Assembly (NCBI RefSeq): GCF_019798055.1
Contig: NZ_JAHOPH010000011.1
Coordinates: 62,001 to 126,000, forward strand
DNA: 64,000 bases
Source: Salsipaludibacter albus
GTDB taxonomy: Bacteria; Actinomycetota; Nitriliruptoria; Nitriliruptorales; Nitriliruptoraceae
Reading direction: 5' to 3'
Shown here: positions 8,056-16,085 of the stretch, in pieces
Position numbering within the stretch: the first letter of the stretch is position 1
Layout of the letters: each line of letters starts with the position of its first letter
Position numbers and translations under genes: made by a program
Notes under the pieces: generated by a model
Told to the model about the DNA's origin: nothing
The model's database searches: none
What the model saw: only the letters and a program-made list of their open reading frames with translations

Positions 8056-9527
8056 GGGCGGGGCCCGCAGTCGCCACCCTCACCACCGCCGTGGTCGCGG
8101 TGGCGACGACCGAGGTGTTCGGCTGGCCGGTCGGCGGGGGGGCGAGCATCGTCCTCGCGCTGGTGCTGGCCCAGGTCGTGGTCAGGCGTCGCGACCGCGA
8201 GGTCGCCGACCTCGCCCGCCAGGTCCGCTGGTGGCGCACCAGCGAGACGCGAGGTGGCCTGGAGTACGTGGACGACCCGGTGCTGGACGACCTCGTGGCC
8301 GCGATCGAGGCGACCGGGCAGTTCTTCGACCAGCGAGTCGCCCAGATGGAGGAAGAGCTGCCGTGGCGACGCGAGCTGGTCCAGGCCTTGCCGACGCCCG
8401 CGATCCTGTTCGCCTCGGACGGCTACGTCGCCGCCGCCAACCCGCCGGCCCGTGACCTCCTCGGGATCGCGTCCGACGGTGAGCCGACCACCATGCTCGC
8501 CGCGCTGGGCAGCCAGGCCCTGGCCGAGGGCGTGCGACGTGCGGCGGGTCCCGATCCCGTCACGATCGACGCCGAGGTATCCGGTCGGATGGTTCGCGCG
8601 GTCGTCACCCGGATCGGACGCCAGCAGCTCGTGCTGGTCACCGACCGGACCCGCGAGCGGCGGGTGGAGAACCTGCGACGCAACTTCGTCGTCAACGCGT
8701 CCCACGAGCTCAAGACCCCGGTGACCTCCATCCAGGCCCTCGCCGAGGCACTGCTGGTCACCGTCCAGCGTGAGCCCGACCGGCTGCCGAAGCTGCTGCG
8801 TCGACTCGAGGAGGAGTCGACGCGCCTGGTGCGCCTCGTCCACGACCTGCTGGACCTGCGTCGCCTGGAGGAACGTGCCCGGGTCCTGCCCAACGACGTC
8901 GACCTGGTCCCGCTCCTGGTCGAGGCGGTCGAGGCCGTGGAGGAATGGGCCGAGGAGCGCCACGTCACGGTGACCGTCGAGCTGCCGCCCAGCCTCGCCG
9001 TCCGGGCGGATCCCGAGGACCTCCGGCTCATCGTGCGCAACCTGGTGGACAACGGCATCCAGTACAACCGCGACGGCGGGTCGCTGGACATCACGCTGTC
9101 GGCGGTGGGGGGCGAGGCCGTGCTGGTGGTCCGCGACCACGGCATCGGCATCCCGAAGGCCGACCTGCCACGCGTGTTCGAGCGGTTCTACCGCGTGGAC
9201 GTCGCGCGGTCGCGCCAGACCGGTGGCACGGGCCTGGGACTGTCGCTGGTGCGCAACGCCGTCAGTCGCACCGGTGGCACCATCGACCTCGACTCACTGC
9301 TGGGCTCCGGCACGACGTTCACGGTCCGGCTCCCCGCGCTGGAGGTGCCGGTCGACGCGGCGCGGGAGCCCGCGACCGCCAACCGCATGCCGACGGCACC
9401 CGACGGGGCGCGGGCCACCGACCCCGCCGAGGCCGGTCCCGCCACCGTCGCGGATCCGTTCACCGAGGACCGGGCCGTCCAACAGGGTGATCCGGTCGAC
9501 GACGATGCACACGTCGAGGTCGACTGA
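8052..9527 (+). CDS. phoR: Membrane sensor histidine kinase, PhoR/SenX3 type
   Basis: This kinase of 491 residues has two short N-terminal membrane segments with almost no extracellular loop, as in SenX3/PhoR. A PAS-like region (about 105-190, starting ALPTPAILFASDGYV) follows. The H-box NASHELKTPVTS places the phosphorylated His at residue 218. The ATPase domain has the N-box NLVDNGIQYN, the G1 box DHGIGIP and the G2 box GGTGLGLSLV. The last 60 residues or so are an acidic, Pro/Ala-rich tail without a recognisable domain. The small extracellular loop fits sensing through PstSCA-PhoU rather than direct ligand binding. It is translationally coupled to the regulator by an ATGA overlap. Confidence 0.88.
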   Translation: MRAGPAVATLTTAVVAVATTEVFGWPVGGGASIVLALVLAQVVVRRRDREVADLARQVRWWRTSETRGGLEYVDDPVLDDLVAAIEATGQFFDQRVAQMEEELPWRRELVQALPTPAILFASDGYVAAANPPARDLLGIASDGEPTTMLAALGSQALAEGVRRAAGPDPVTIDAEVSGRMVRAVVTRIGRQQLVLVTDRTRERRVENLRRNFVVNASHELKTPVTSIQALAEALLVTVQREPDRLPKLLRRLEEESTRLVRLVHDLLDLRRLEERARVLPNDVDLVPLLVEAVEAVEEWAEERHVTVTVELPPSLAVRADPEDLRLIVRNLVDNGIQYNRDGGSLDITLSAVGGEAVLVVRDHGIGIPKADLPRVFERFYRVDVARSRQTGGTGLGLSLVRNAVSRTGGTIDLDSLLGSGTTFTVRLPALEVPVDAAREPATANRMPTAPDGARATDPAEAGPATVADPFTEDRAVQQGDPVDDDAHVEVD

Positions 9528-9562
9528 CCTGCCCGCGCCACCGGCCGCTAACGTCCTCGCCC

Positions 9563-10327
9563 ATGACACCTCCCGCCGATGAACCCGATGCACCCGCCGG
9601 CACTGCCGACCGTGGCGTGGAGGATGGGTCACCACCGCCGGACGGCGTGGGACCGCTGAGTGGCAAGACCCGGCGTGCGCCGTGGATCCTCGACCGGCTC
9701 GCCGTCGAGCATCCCGACGCCCACATCGCGCTGGACTTCACCACGCCGTTCGAGCTGCTGGTCGCGACCATGTTGTCTGCCCAGTCGACCGACGTCATGG
9801 TCAACCAGGTCACTCCCGACCTGTTCGCACGCTTCCCCGACGCGACCGCGATGGCCGAGGCCACCCGCGAGGAACTCGAGGAGCTGATCGGACGACTCGG
9901 GCTGTTCCGCCAGAAGGCCAAGAACCTGCAGGCCACCGCTCGACAGCTGCTGGTGGAGCACGACGGGGAGGTGCCCACCACGATGGAGGCCCTGACCGCC
10001 CTGCCCGGCGTGGCCCGCAAGACCGCCAACGTCGTCATCTCCAACACGGCCGGCGAGGACGCCGCCCACGTCGGCGTGGTGGTCGACACCCACGTCCGGC
10101 GGCTCGCGCGCCGGCTGCGGTTCACGCGCCAGGACACCCCGCCCAGGATCGAGACCGACCTGATGCGCCTGTTCCCCGCGGACCGGTGGCTGGACGTCTC
10201 CGACCTGCTGATCTTCCACGGCCGGCGCGTCTGCACGGCCCGCAACCGTGACTGCGGGGCCTGTGTCGTCGCCCCCCTGTGCCCCTCCGACGCCACCGAG
10301 GGCCGCACTGACAAAGCGCAGCCGTAG
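9563..10327 (+). CDS. nth: Endonuclease III (DNA glycosylase/AP lyase)
   Basis: Nth removes oxidised pyrimidines and cleaves the abasic site in base-excision repair. The 254-residue protein has the helix-hairpin-helix LPGVARKTANVV with the catalytic Lys, the catalytic Asp in VVVDTHVRRLARRL, and a C-terminal iron-sulfur cluster loop with Cys spaced C-x6-C-x2-C-x5-C (CTARNRDCGACVVAPLC). The first 35 or so residues are Pro/Asp-rich and not conserved. Upstream is the kinase gene; downstream the convergent trkH gene is separated by a 175-bp gap that holds two REP-like hairpins. Confidence 0.94.
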   Translation: MTPPADEPDAPAGTADRGVEDGSPPPDGVGPLSGKTRRAPWILDRLAVEHPDAHIALDFTTPFELLVATMLSAQSTDVMVNQVTPDLFARFPDATAMAEATREELEELIGRLGLFRQKAKNLQATARQLLVEHDGEVPTTMEALTALPGVARKTANVVISNTAGEDAAHVGVVVDTHVRRLARRLRFTRQDTPPRIETDLMRLFPADRWLDVSDLLIFHGRRVCTARNRDCGACVVAPLCPSDATEGRTDKAQP

Positions 10328-10356
10328 CGGTCGACATCCTGCGTCGTTCGCTTGAT

Positions 10357-10397
10357 CCGGCTGCATTGGAGTGTGCTCGCTCCGCTCGCAACTCCAG
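10357..10397 (+). repeat. REP-like hairpin element, copy A
   Basis: CCGG, five variable bases, then TTGGAG leads into a stem-loop. The arms TGGAGT-TGC and GCA-ACTCCA pair (nine base pairs with one bulged G) around the 11-nt loop TCGCTCCGCTC. The same architecture recurs at 10427-10467 in reverse orientation and at 17114-17154, with different but still complementary stem bases. It lies in the convergent nth/trkH gap. Together with copy B it forms an inverted pair reminiscent of BIMEs. Confidence 0.72.
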
Positions 10398-10426
10398 CCC
10401 GCCGCCCCGCTCCGGAGGCTGTCGGA

Positions 10427-10467
10427 CTGGATGTTCTGAGCGCAGCGAAGAACTCCAATCTGACCGG
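10427..10467 (-). repeat. REP-like hairpin element, copy B (inverted)
   Basis: Read on the minus strand this copy has CCGG, five bases, TTGGAG, then arms TGGA-GTTCT and AGAAC-TCCA with one bulged base around the loop TCGCTGCGCTC. It is in opposite orientation to copy A, 29 bp away, inside the same convergent intergenic gap (10328-10502). Confidence 0.72.
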
Positions 10468-10502
10468 ACGAGGTCCTGTCCGCAGCGTCGAGGTGTCGGC
10501 GG

Positions 10503-12008
10503 TCAGACTTTGGCACGGGCGGCGGCGTAGACGAAGCCGACCAGGGCGAAGGCGGTCATGAACTCCAGGCGGCCGAGCCACATCTGCACCAGGTAGACCA
10601 GCTTGAGCGGGACCGGGTTCGACCATGCCAGCACGCCGCTGGACAGGCCGACGTTGGCGGTCGCCGAGGTGGACTCGAACAGGGCCTGGTCCAGGGAGAA
10701 GTCCGCCAGTACGCCGGCGACCGCGCCGACCAGGAAGGTCAGCAGGTACAGCACGGTCACGGTGACGGCCGAGCGGACGGCATCGTCCTCCAGCACGCGG
10801 CGGCTGCGGCCGGTCGTCGACGCCACGACCACGGCGGCGTCCGGCTGCACGGCGCGCCGGACGTCGCGCAGGATCGACGTGGCCGCCGTCCCGACGCGCA
10901 TCGCCTTGATCCCGCCGGCGGTCGACGACGCCATCCCGCCCAGCGCCATCGCGATCACGATCCCGGCCGGCGCGATCAGCCCCCAGTCGGTCACGTACAG
11001 CGTCGACGCGTTGAACGCGAAGCCGGTGCCGGTGTGCGCCGACACCAGCGTCATGACCCCCTTGCGCCACAGGGCCGTCGTGGTGTCGAACGTCCCTGCC
11101 CGGACCAGGCCGAACACCACGATGCCCCCGGTGACCAGCGCGGTCACCCCCAGGGAGCGCATCTCGATGTTGTCGACCAGTTGACGGGCCCGTCCACGCC
11201 ACAACTCCCAGTGCATCCCGAACGACAGCGTGCCGGCCACCATCAACACCAGGACCACGACCTCCATGGACACCGAGTGGTAGTAGGCCATGGACGTCGA
11301 GTAGGGGGCGAAGCCTCCCGTGTCGAAGGCGGCCATGAAGATGTTCACCCCGTGGAACAGGGCGCGTCCGGGGCTGAGCCCGGCGACCAGGCCGGTGGCC
11401 CACAGGGCGGCGGTGCCCGCCACGAGCCAGGTGGTCGCCACCAGCCAGATGAACTTGCTCGTGGCCACGATGGACGGGACGATCCGGTCGTCGCGTCCCT
11501 CGCCCACGTACAGCGTGCTGACCCGCGCACCCGACGAGGCCATGACGGTCAGCACGACCAGCATGATCCCCTGGCCCCCGACGAAGTGGGTGAGGTGGCG
11601 CAGGAGGTTCATCGGCACGGACAGGTGGTCGAGGTCCTGGAGCAGCGACAGCCCGGACGTCGTCAGGCCCGACATCGCGTCGAACCAGGCGTCCAGCCAG
11701 GACCCGAAGTGGCCCGACAGGTACAGCGGGATCGCCACCATCGCCGAGCCCACCAGCCACGACAGGGCCACGATGACCATGCCGTGGGACCAGTCCAGCG
11801 ACTTCGTGGTCACCAGTCGGGCGTGCAGGAACGCCCCGAGCCCCGCGGTGGCAGAGATCCCGCACACCAACGCCGTGACGTCGTCCAGCGCGCCCTGCAG
11901 CACCGCCACGACCAGCGGCACGGCCATCACCGCGGCGAGGCCGACCAGCACCTTGCCGATGTAGTAGCCGATGATCCGCAGGTCGTCGCGGTCGGGTCGG
12001 AACAGCAC
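10503..12008 (-). CDS. trkH: TrkH-family potassium channel/transporter subunit (first)
   Basis: This integral membrane K+ translocation subunit of 501 residues has four pore repeats. The selectivity-filter-like turns are visible as SGLTTSG, DTGGFAP, HTGTGFA and TANVGLS. It probably works with the TrkA-type regulators at 14574-15969. It is the last gene of a minus-strand operon; its GTG start lies one base after the stop of the preceding membrane protein gene. It is clearly homologous to the second TrkH-like gene at 12780-14423 but diverged, so the pair are old paralogues, not a recent duplication. The ends of this gene and nth face each other across the REP-like elements. Confidence 0.9.
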   Translation of the reverse strand: MLFRPDRDDLRIIGYYIGKVLVGLAAVMAVPLVVAVLQGALDDVTALVCGISATAGLGAFLHARLVTTKSLDWSHGMVIVALSWLVGSAMVAIPLYLSGHFGSWLDAWFDAMSGLTTSGLSLLQDLDHLSVPMNLLRHLTHFVGGQGIMLVVLTVMASSGARVSTLYVGEGRDDRIVPSIVATSKFIWLVATTWLVAGTAALWATGLVAGLSPGRALFHGVNIFMAAFDTGGFAPYSTSMAYYHSVSMEVVVLVLMVAGTLSFGMHWELWRGRARQLVDNIEMRSLGVTALVTGGIVVFGLVRAGTFDTTTALWRKGVMTLVSAHTGTGFAFNASTLYVTDWGLIAPAGIVIAMALGGMASSTAGGIKAMRVGTAATSILRDVRRAVQPDAAVVVASTTGRSRRVLEDDAVRSAVTVTVLYLLTFLVGAVAGVLADFSLDQALFESTSATANVGLSSGVLAWSNPVPLKLVYLVQMWLGRLEFMTAFALVGFVYAAARAKV

Positions 12009-12009
12009 C

Positions 12010-12783
12010 TCAGCGTCGCTTCGACAGCCGGCGGCGCGTCCGCAGGCCAGGCACCGACAGGCGGCCGTTGCGATGGCCCCACGCCACCACCGCGAACGCC
12101 GCCAGGGTCATCAGGACGGCGACCAGGGCCTGGGGCCGGTTGATCGCCGCCCCGGCGGGCTCGGCGTCACGCACCAGTTCGGCCGAGGAGGCCCGCAGCG
12201 TCAGGCCACCCCCGTCGAGCGGGTCCGCCCGGTGGATCCGCCCCACCACCTCGATCACGTCGCCCCGGCGGCTGGCGTTGCCCGGCTCGTCGACGAGGTC
12301 CAGGAACTCGGTCGGCAGCCACACGGCCAGGCCCTGGTTGGCGCCGTCGTGCGCGTCGTGCGCCGCCAGGGGTCCCGACTCCAGTGCGTAGGCGTCGTCG
12401 TTGACCAGCAGCCAGGCCCCACCGTCGCGGCGCAGCACGTCACCGACGACCTCGCCGACGTAGTCCACCACGACCTGGTCGAAGGCGTCCGGGCAGGCCA
12501 GGACCTCCGACGACTGCACCCGGCCCAGCGGGGGTGCTGCTGCCTCCTCCTCCGCCTCCTCCTCGGCGGCGTCGACCGCGTCCGGCAGCGTCCGCTCGCA
12601 GGTGATCGCCCGGATCCGTGCGTCGTCGGGCTGGGCGGCACCGATCGCGATGCGCTCGAGGGGCTCGTCGGGTGCCGCCCACCTGGCCCACACGATGCCG
12701 GCCGACGCGACCAGCACCACGACCAGGAACAGGGCCAGTTCGACCAGGTGCGATCGCAGCCACGGGCGTGGACGGGGCTTCAT
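12010..12783 (-). CDS. Uncharacterised membrane protein between two TrkH genes, possible OB-like domain
   Basis: I do not recognise this 257-residue protein. It has a membrane segment at about 14-33 (LVELALFLVVVLVASAGIVW), an acidic linker (EEEAEEEAAAP) and a soluble central region of about 120 residues. A second membrane segment lies near 212-230, followed by a basic tail. The central region alternates strands and turns (VVGDVLRRDGGAWLLVNDD ... RGDVIEVVGRIHR), which resembles small OB-fold domains of membrane-anchored proteins. Two Cys lie in ITCERTLP and LACPDAF, perhaps a disulfide. The ATG overlaps the upstream trkH stop by four bases (ATGA), and the downstream trkH starts one base after its stop, so it is built into the potassium operon. 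A role as accessory or assembly factor is inference. Confidence 0.75.
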   Translation of the reverse strand: MKPRPRPWLRSHLVELALFLVVVLVASAGIVWARWAAPDEPLERIAIGAAQPDDARIRAITCERTLPDAVDAAEEEAEEEAAAPPLGRVQSSEVLACPDAFDQVVVDYVGEVVGDVLRRDGGAWLLVNDDAYALESGPLAAHDAHDGANQGLAVWLPTEFLDLVDEPGNASRRGDVIEVVGRIHRADPLDGGGLTLRASSAELVRDAEPAGAAINRPQALVAVLMTLAAFAVVAWGHRNGRLSVPGLRTRRRLSKRR

Positions 12784-14423
12784 GCGGTCCCTCCCGGGGT
12801 GCGGGTGGAGGAGGCGTCGGACGTGACGTCCCGCGACAGGGCGACGCGGTCGCCGGGCGAGCCGCTGGACCGCGGCCGGGCGTGGTGGCGTCGGCGACGC
12901 GGACCGCGGCCCAGTCGCCGGCCGTCGCGGACCAGGGCGACGAGCGTGCCGACGAAGGCGAACACCGCCAGCCATTCCAGCCGGCCCAGGACCATCAGGG
13001 CGGTGGCCAGCAGCCGTGTCGCCGCGGGATCGCTGGGCCGCAGTGCGCCGATGTCGAGGCCGACGTTGCTGATGATCGAGCTGGCCGCGAAGATCGCCTG
13101 GGACAGGCCGACCGACGGGTCCGACCACAGCAGGGCGAGTGCGGCGACCGGGATGGCGGCGAGGGTCAGCAGGAGGATCGTGGCGGCCGAGCGCACGTGG
13201 GCGTCGGTCAGTCGCTCCCGGCGCCCCTGGTGGGAGAACCACGACGCCTGGACCGTGTTGTCGGGGCTGAGCACGCGCCGGACCTCGCCGACCAGGCCCT
13301 TGAGCAGCAGCCCGACCCGCAGCGACTTCGGGCCCGATGCCATCGACCCCGACATGCCGCCGACGACCATGCCGAAGATCAGGGCCGACGTCGCCAGCGC
13401 ACCGAAGTCGGTGGCCAGCAGTCGCGGGCTCACGGTCGACAGCCCACTGGTGGTCACGCTCGCCACCGCCAGAAAGGCTCCGTGGCGGACCAGGGCCTCG
13501 ACCTGCGAGAAGGTGCCGGCCTGGGCCAACCCCACGACGGCGCCCCCGACCACCGCCACCAGCGTGGCCACGAACACCCGGGCATCGAGGTCCTTGCGGA
13601 CCTGGTCCAGTCGCTGGGCGTGCAGGTGCGCCCAGACGGACACGGCCCCACCGAGCATCAGCACGACCAGCACCGCTTCGAGCAGGGCCGAGTGGTAGAC
13701 GCCAACCGAGGGGGTGAGCGGGGCGAAGCCACCGGTCGTGGCCGCCGATGCGGTGAGCGCCAGGGTGGTCGCCGGCAGCGCGGCGAGCGGCACGCCGGCC
13801 AGGGCCAGCGACCCGGCGACCCCCACGATGCCCGCGACCAGGAGCGCGCCGACGACGGTGCGCACCTCGCGCCACAGCATGGTGGGAGCCCGGATGATCC
13901 GCTCGCGTCCCCCGTGGCCGGGCTCCATGGTCGACCCCATCATCGCCAGGGACTTGAGCAGCGACAACGCCAGCATCAGGAACCCGACGCCGCCCGCGAC
14001 CTCCAGCGTCCCGCGGAACACCACCAGTGTGGGCGACAGGTGGTCGAGGTCACTGACCAGGGTCAGCCCGGTGGTGGTCAGGCCCGAGACCGCGTCGAAC
14101 AACGCGTCGATCCAGGCGGCGTAGTGACCCGACAGCCACAGCGGCACCGACGCGACCAGTGCGACGGCGACCAGCGACGCGACCCCGGCGACGACGCCGC
14201 GGGTCCAGGTCAGGCGCCGCGTCCTGGCCTTGACGGTCCGGCCAAGGGCACCGAAGCCGATCCCGAGCGCCGCCCCGCAGGCCAGCGCGCTGGCGCTGTC
14301 GACGTCGCCGGTCAGCAGCGCGGCGATGGCCAGGACGCCGGTCACGGCCCCCTGCACGGCCAGGACCCGCCCGATCGTGCGAGCCGTGGCGCGGAGGTCG
14401 TCGGCACTCGGTGGCAGCAGCAT
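12780..14423 (-). CDS. TrkH-family potassium channel/transporter subunit (second)
   Basis: This is a TrkH/KtrB-type membrane protein of 547 residues with four pore-loop turns (SGLTTTG, ATTGGFAP, TTSGLST and ISNVGLD). Its filter residues differ from the first TrkH homologue at 10503-12008, notably in the second and third repeats, which may give different ion selectivity or gating. The C-terminal 60 residues are a basic, Arg/Ser-rich extension that the other copy lacks. It begins 8 bases after the stop of a 48-residue membrane peptide gene, and its own stop overlaps the next start, so it lies in the middle of a tightly coupled operon. Confidence 0.87.
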   Translation of the reverse strand: MLLPPSADDLRATARTIGRVLAVQGAVTGVLAIAALLTGDVDSASALACGAALGIGFGALGRTVKARTRRLTWTRGVVAGVASLVAVALVASVPLWLSGHYAAWIDALFDAVSGLTTTGLTLVSDLDHLSPTLVVFRGTLEVAGGVGFLMLALSLLKSLAMMGSTMEPGHGGRERIIRAPTMLWREVRTVVGALLVAGIVGVAGSLALAGVPLAALPATTLALTASAATTGGFAPLTPSVGVYHSALLEAVLVVLMLGGAVSVWAHLHAQRLDQVRKDLDARVFVATLVAVVGGAVVGLAQAGTFSQVEALVRHGAFLAVASVTTSGLSTVSPRLLATDFGALATSALIFGMVVGGMSGSMASGPKSLRVGLLLKGLVGEVRRVLSPDNTVQASWFSHQGRRERLTDAHVRSAATILLLTLAAIPVAALALLWSDPSVGLSQAIFAASSIISNVGLDIGALRPSDPAATRLLATALMVLGRLEWLAVFAFVGTLVALVRDGRRLGRGPRRRRHHARPRSSGSPGDRVALSRDVTSDASSTRTPGGTA

Positions 14424-14430
14424 CGCGCGC

Positions 14431-14577
14431 TCAGGCCAGCAGGGTGGCGAACCATGCCACCAGCAGCCCGAACAGGCCCACGGCCAGGGCCAGCCCGGTG
14501 ACCAGCGCCAGTCCCCGGAGCGCGGTGAGCCAGCGCGGCTCGGCCCGGGGACGTCGCAGGTCGGGGCGGTCGGTCAT
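14431..14577 (-). CDS. 48-residue single-span membrane peptide in the Trk operon
   Basis: A small gene starts at the ATG at 14577, overlaps the stop of the TrkA-type gene by four bases (ATGA), and stops at 14431, 8 bases before the second trkH start. The predicted peptide has a basic, polar N-terminus (MTDRPDLRRPRAEPRWLTAL) followed by one long hydrophobic helix of about 25 residues ending FATLLA. No similarity is recognised. Its coupling to both neighbours and its single-span form recall KdpF, the small stabilising peptide of the unrelated Kdp K+ pump, but that is analogy only. Confidence 0.68.
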   Translation of the reverse strand: MTDRPDLRRPRAEPRWLTALRGLALVTGLALAVGLFGLLVAWFATLLA

Positions 14578-15278
14578 GCCTCGCCCACCAGGATGGACCG
14601 GACCAGGTCCTGGTGCTCGGGCGTGGTCAGCGCGAGGATCTCGTCGCCGGGCTCGATGGTCGCCACGCCGTGCGGGATGATCGTCTCGTCACCGCGGAAG
14701 ATCGCGGCGAGCACCGACTCGTCGGGCAGCCCGAGGTCCTGGATCGACCGGGTCGGCGGCGCCGGCAACACGTCGCCCTCCCTGCCGCGGTCGGGGTCGT
14801 GGGTCGTGACCCCGTCCGGCACGGTGATCTCCAGCAGCGCCACGCGTCCGCCACGCAGCGAGGTGAGCCGGACCAGGTCGTGCACCGTGAACTCCGACTC
14901 GAGCATCTCGGAGATGAACCGGGTCGACGAGACTGCCTCGATGCCGAGGCGCTCGAAGATCTCGACGTTCTTGGGCGAGTTCACCCGCGAGATCGCCCGG
15001 TTGACCCCGAACTCGGCACGTGCGAGCTGGCAGGCGACCAGGTTGTCGTGGTCGGTGTGGGTGGTGGCGACGAACACGTCGGCCCGGTCGACGTGGGCCT
15101 GCTCGAGGTAGTGGATGTCGCCGGCGTCGCCCTCGATCAGCAGGACGTCGTGCTCGATCAGCAGCGACTGGCAGCGCTGGGCGTGCTCCTCGATGATCGT
15201 GACCTGGTGGCCGCGCGTCACCATGTCACGTGCGATGTGGCGACCGATGCGTCCGCCACCGACGATCACGATGTACAC
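14574..15278 (-). CDS. trkA: TrkA-type NAD-binding K+ channel regulator (RCK), first
   Basis: RCK/TrkA proteins form rings on the cytoplasmic face of TrkH/KtrB channels and gate them through nucleotide binding. This one has 234 residues. The Rossmann domain starts VYIVIVGGGRIGRHIA (GxGxxG), with the acidic ribose-binding residue in TIIEEH and GDAGD further on. The C-terminal RCK_C domain ends GVATIEPGDEILALTT. It starts with GTG at 15278, preceded by AGGAGG. It follows the second TrkA-type gene by 37 bp. Tandem TrkA pairs are known in mycobacteria as CeoB/CeoC. Confidence 0.9.
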   Translation of the reverse strand: MYIVIVGGGRIGRHIARDMVTRGHQVTIIEEHAQRCQSLLIEHDVLLIEGDAGDIHYLEQAHVDRADVFVATTHTDHDNLVACQLARAEFGVNRAISRVNSPKNVEIFERLGIEAVSSTRFISEMLESEFTVHDLVRLTSLRGGRVALLEITVPDGVTTHDPDRGREGDVLPAPPTRSIQDLGLPDESVLAAIFRGDETIIPHGVATIEPGDEILALTTPEHQDLVRSILVGEA

Positions 15279-15315
15279 GGGTGTCCTCCTCGGCCGTGGT
15301 CCCGGCGACAGGTGC

Positions 15316-15969
15316 TCAGGTGCGCTCCAGCAGGTGGGTCACGTGGCGCCGTCGGGAGCGGTGCATGGCGGCGGTGACCTGGTCACCTGGCGCCAGCTCG
15401 AGCTCGGGTGTCGCCAGCACGACCTCGTCGTCCCGGCTGACCGCCGCGACGCGCACCCGGGCCTGTTCCTCGAACGCCGCCACGGTCAGCCCGTCCGCCT
15501 CCGCGCCCAGCCGGAGGTCGACCATCTCGACGTCGCCGAGGTCGAAGGTGATGTGGTGGGGGAAGTCGCTGTCGCGGAACTCGTTGAGGAACAGCTTGGC
15601 CAGGATGCCGGTGCCGGAGACGTGGCGCACGCCCAGCTTCCGGTAGGTCGACTCGCGGTCGGGGTTGAAAAGGCGCGCCACGGTGCGCGGCACGCCGTAC
15701 AGGTGGGTGGCGGTCTGGACCGCCATGAGGTTGGCGTTGTCGGACCGGGTGACGGCCAGCAGCCCGTCGGCCCGGTCCACGCCGGCCTGCTCGAGCACGT
15801 CCCGGTCGGTGATGTCGCCCTGGATCGTCTCGCCGTTGAACGACGTCCCGAGCCGGTTGAACGTGTCGCCGTCCAGGTCGACGACCACCAGGTCGGCGTC
15901 GGGCTTGGCCGACATCGTCTCGGCGATCTCGGACCCCAGTCGTCCGCAGCCCCCGATGATGATGTGCAC
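15316..15969 (-). CDS. TrkA-type NAD-binding K+ channel regulator (RCK), second
   Basis: This is the first gene of the minus-strand potassium operon: a 217-residue RCK protein with the Rossmann start VHIIIGGCGRLGSEIA, the acidic residue in LVVVDLDG, and GDITD. An RCK_C domain at the end contains LELAPGDQVTAAMH. The GTG at 15969 is preceded by AGGAGG at the proper distance, which decides the start over longer in-frame alternatives that reach into the ispH promoter region. A minus-strand TACGCT hexamer at 16026-16021 could be its -10. It is divergent from ispH. With its neighbour it resembles the mycobacterial CeoB/CeoC pair. Confidence 0.88.
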   Translation of the reverse strand: MHIIIGGCGRLGSEIAETMSAKPDADLVVVDLDGDTFNRLGTSFNGETIQGDITDRDVLEQAGVDRADGLLAVTRSDNANLMAVQTATHLYGVPRTVARLFNPDRESTYRKLGVRHVSGTGILAKLFLNEFRDSDFPHHITFDLGDVEMVDLRLGAEADGLTVAAFEEQARVRVAAVSRDDEVVLATPELELAPGDQVTAAMHRSRRRHVTHLLERT

Positions 15970-16085
15970 CGACGTCCTCCTGCGTGGGCCGCGCGAGCGG
16001 GACGGGTCCCGCCTCGCCGGAGCGTAGTGCCGGACGGACCTCCCACCGGGTCGGGGGTCATGTGGGCGTCGATACGCTGGTTTCC

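Noticed and set aside
12618-14501. A long plus-strand frame opposite the second trkH gene
   Set aside because: Gln/Arg/Gly-rich translation with no hydrophobic or domain pattern; the minus strand encodes a clear TrkH protein.
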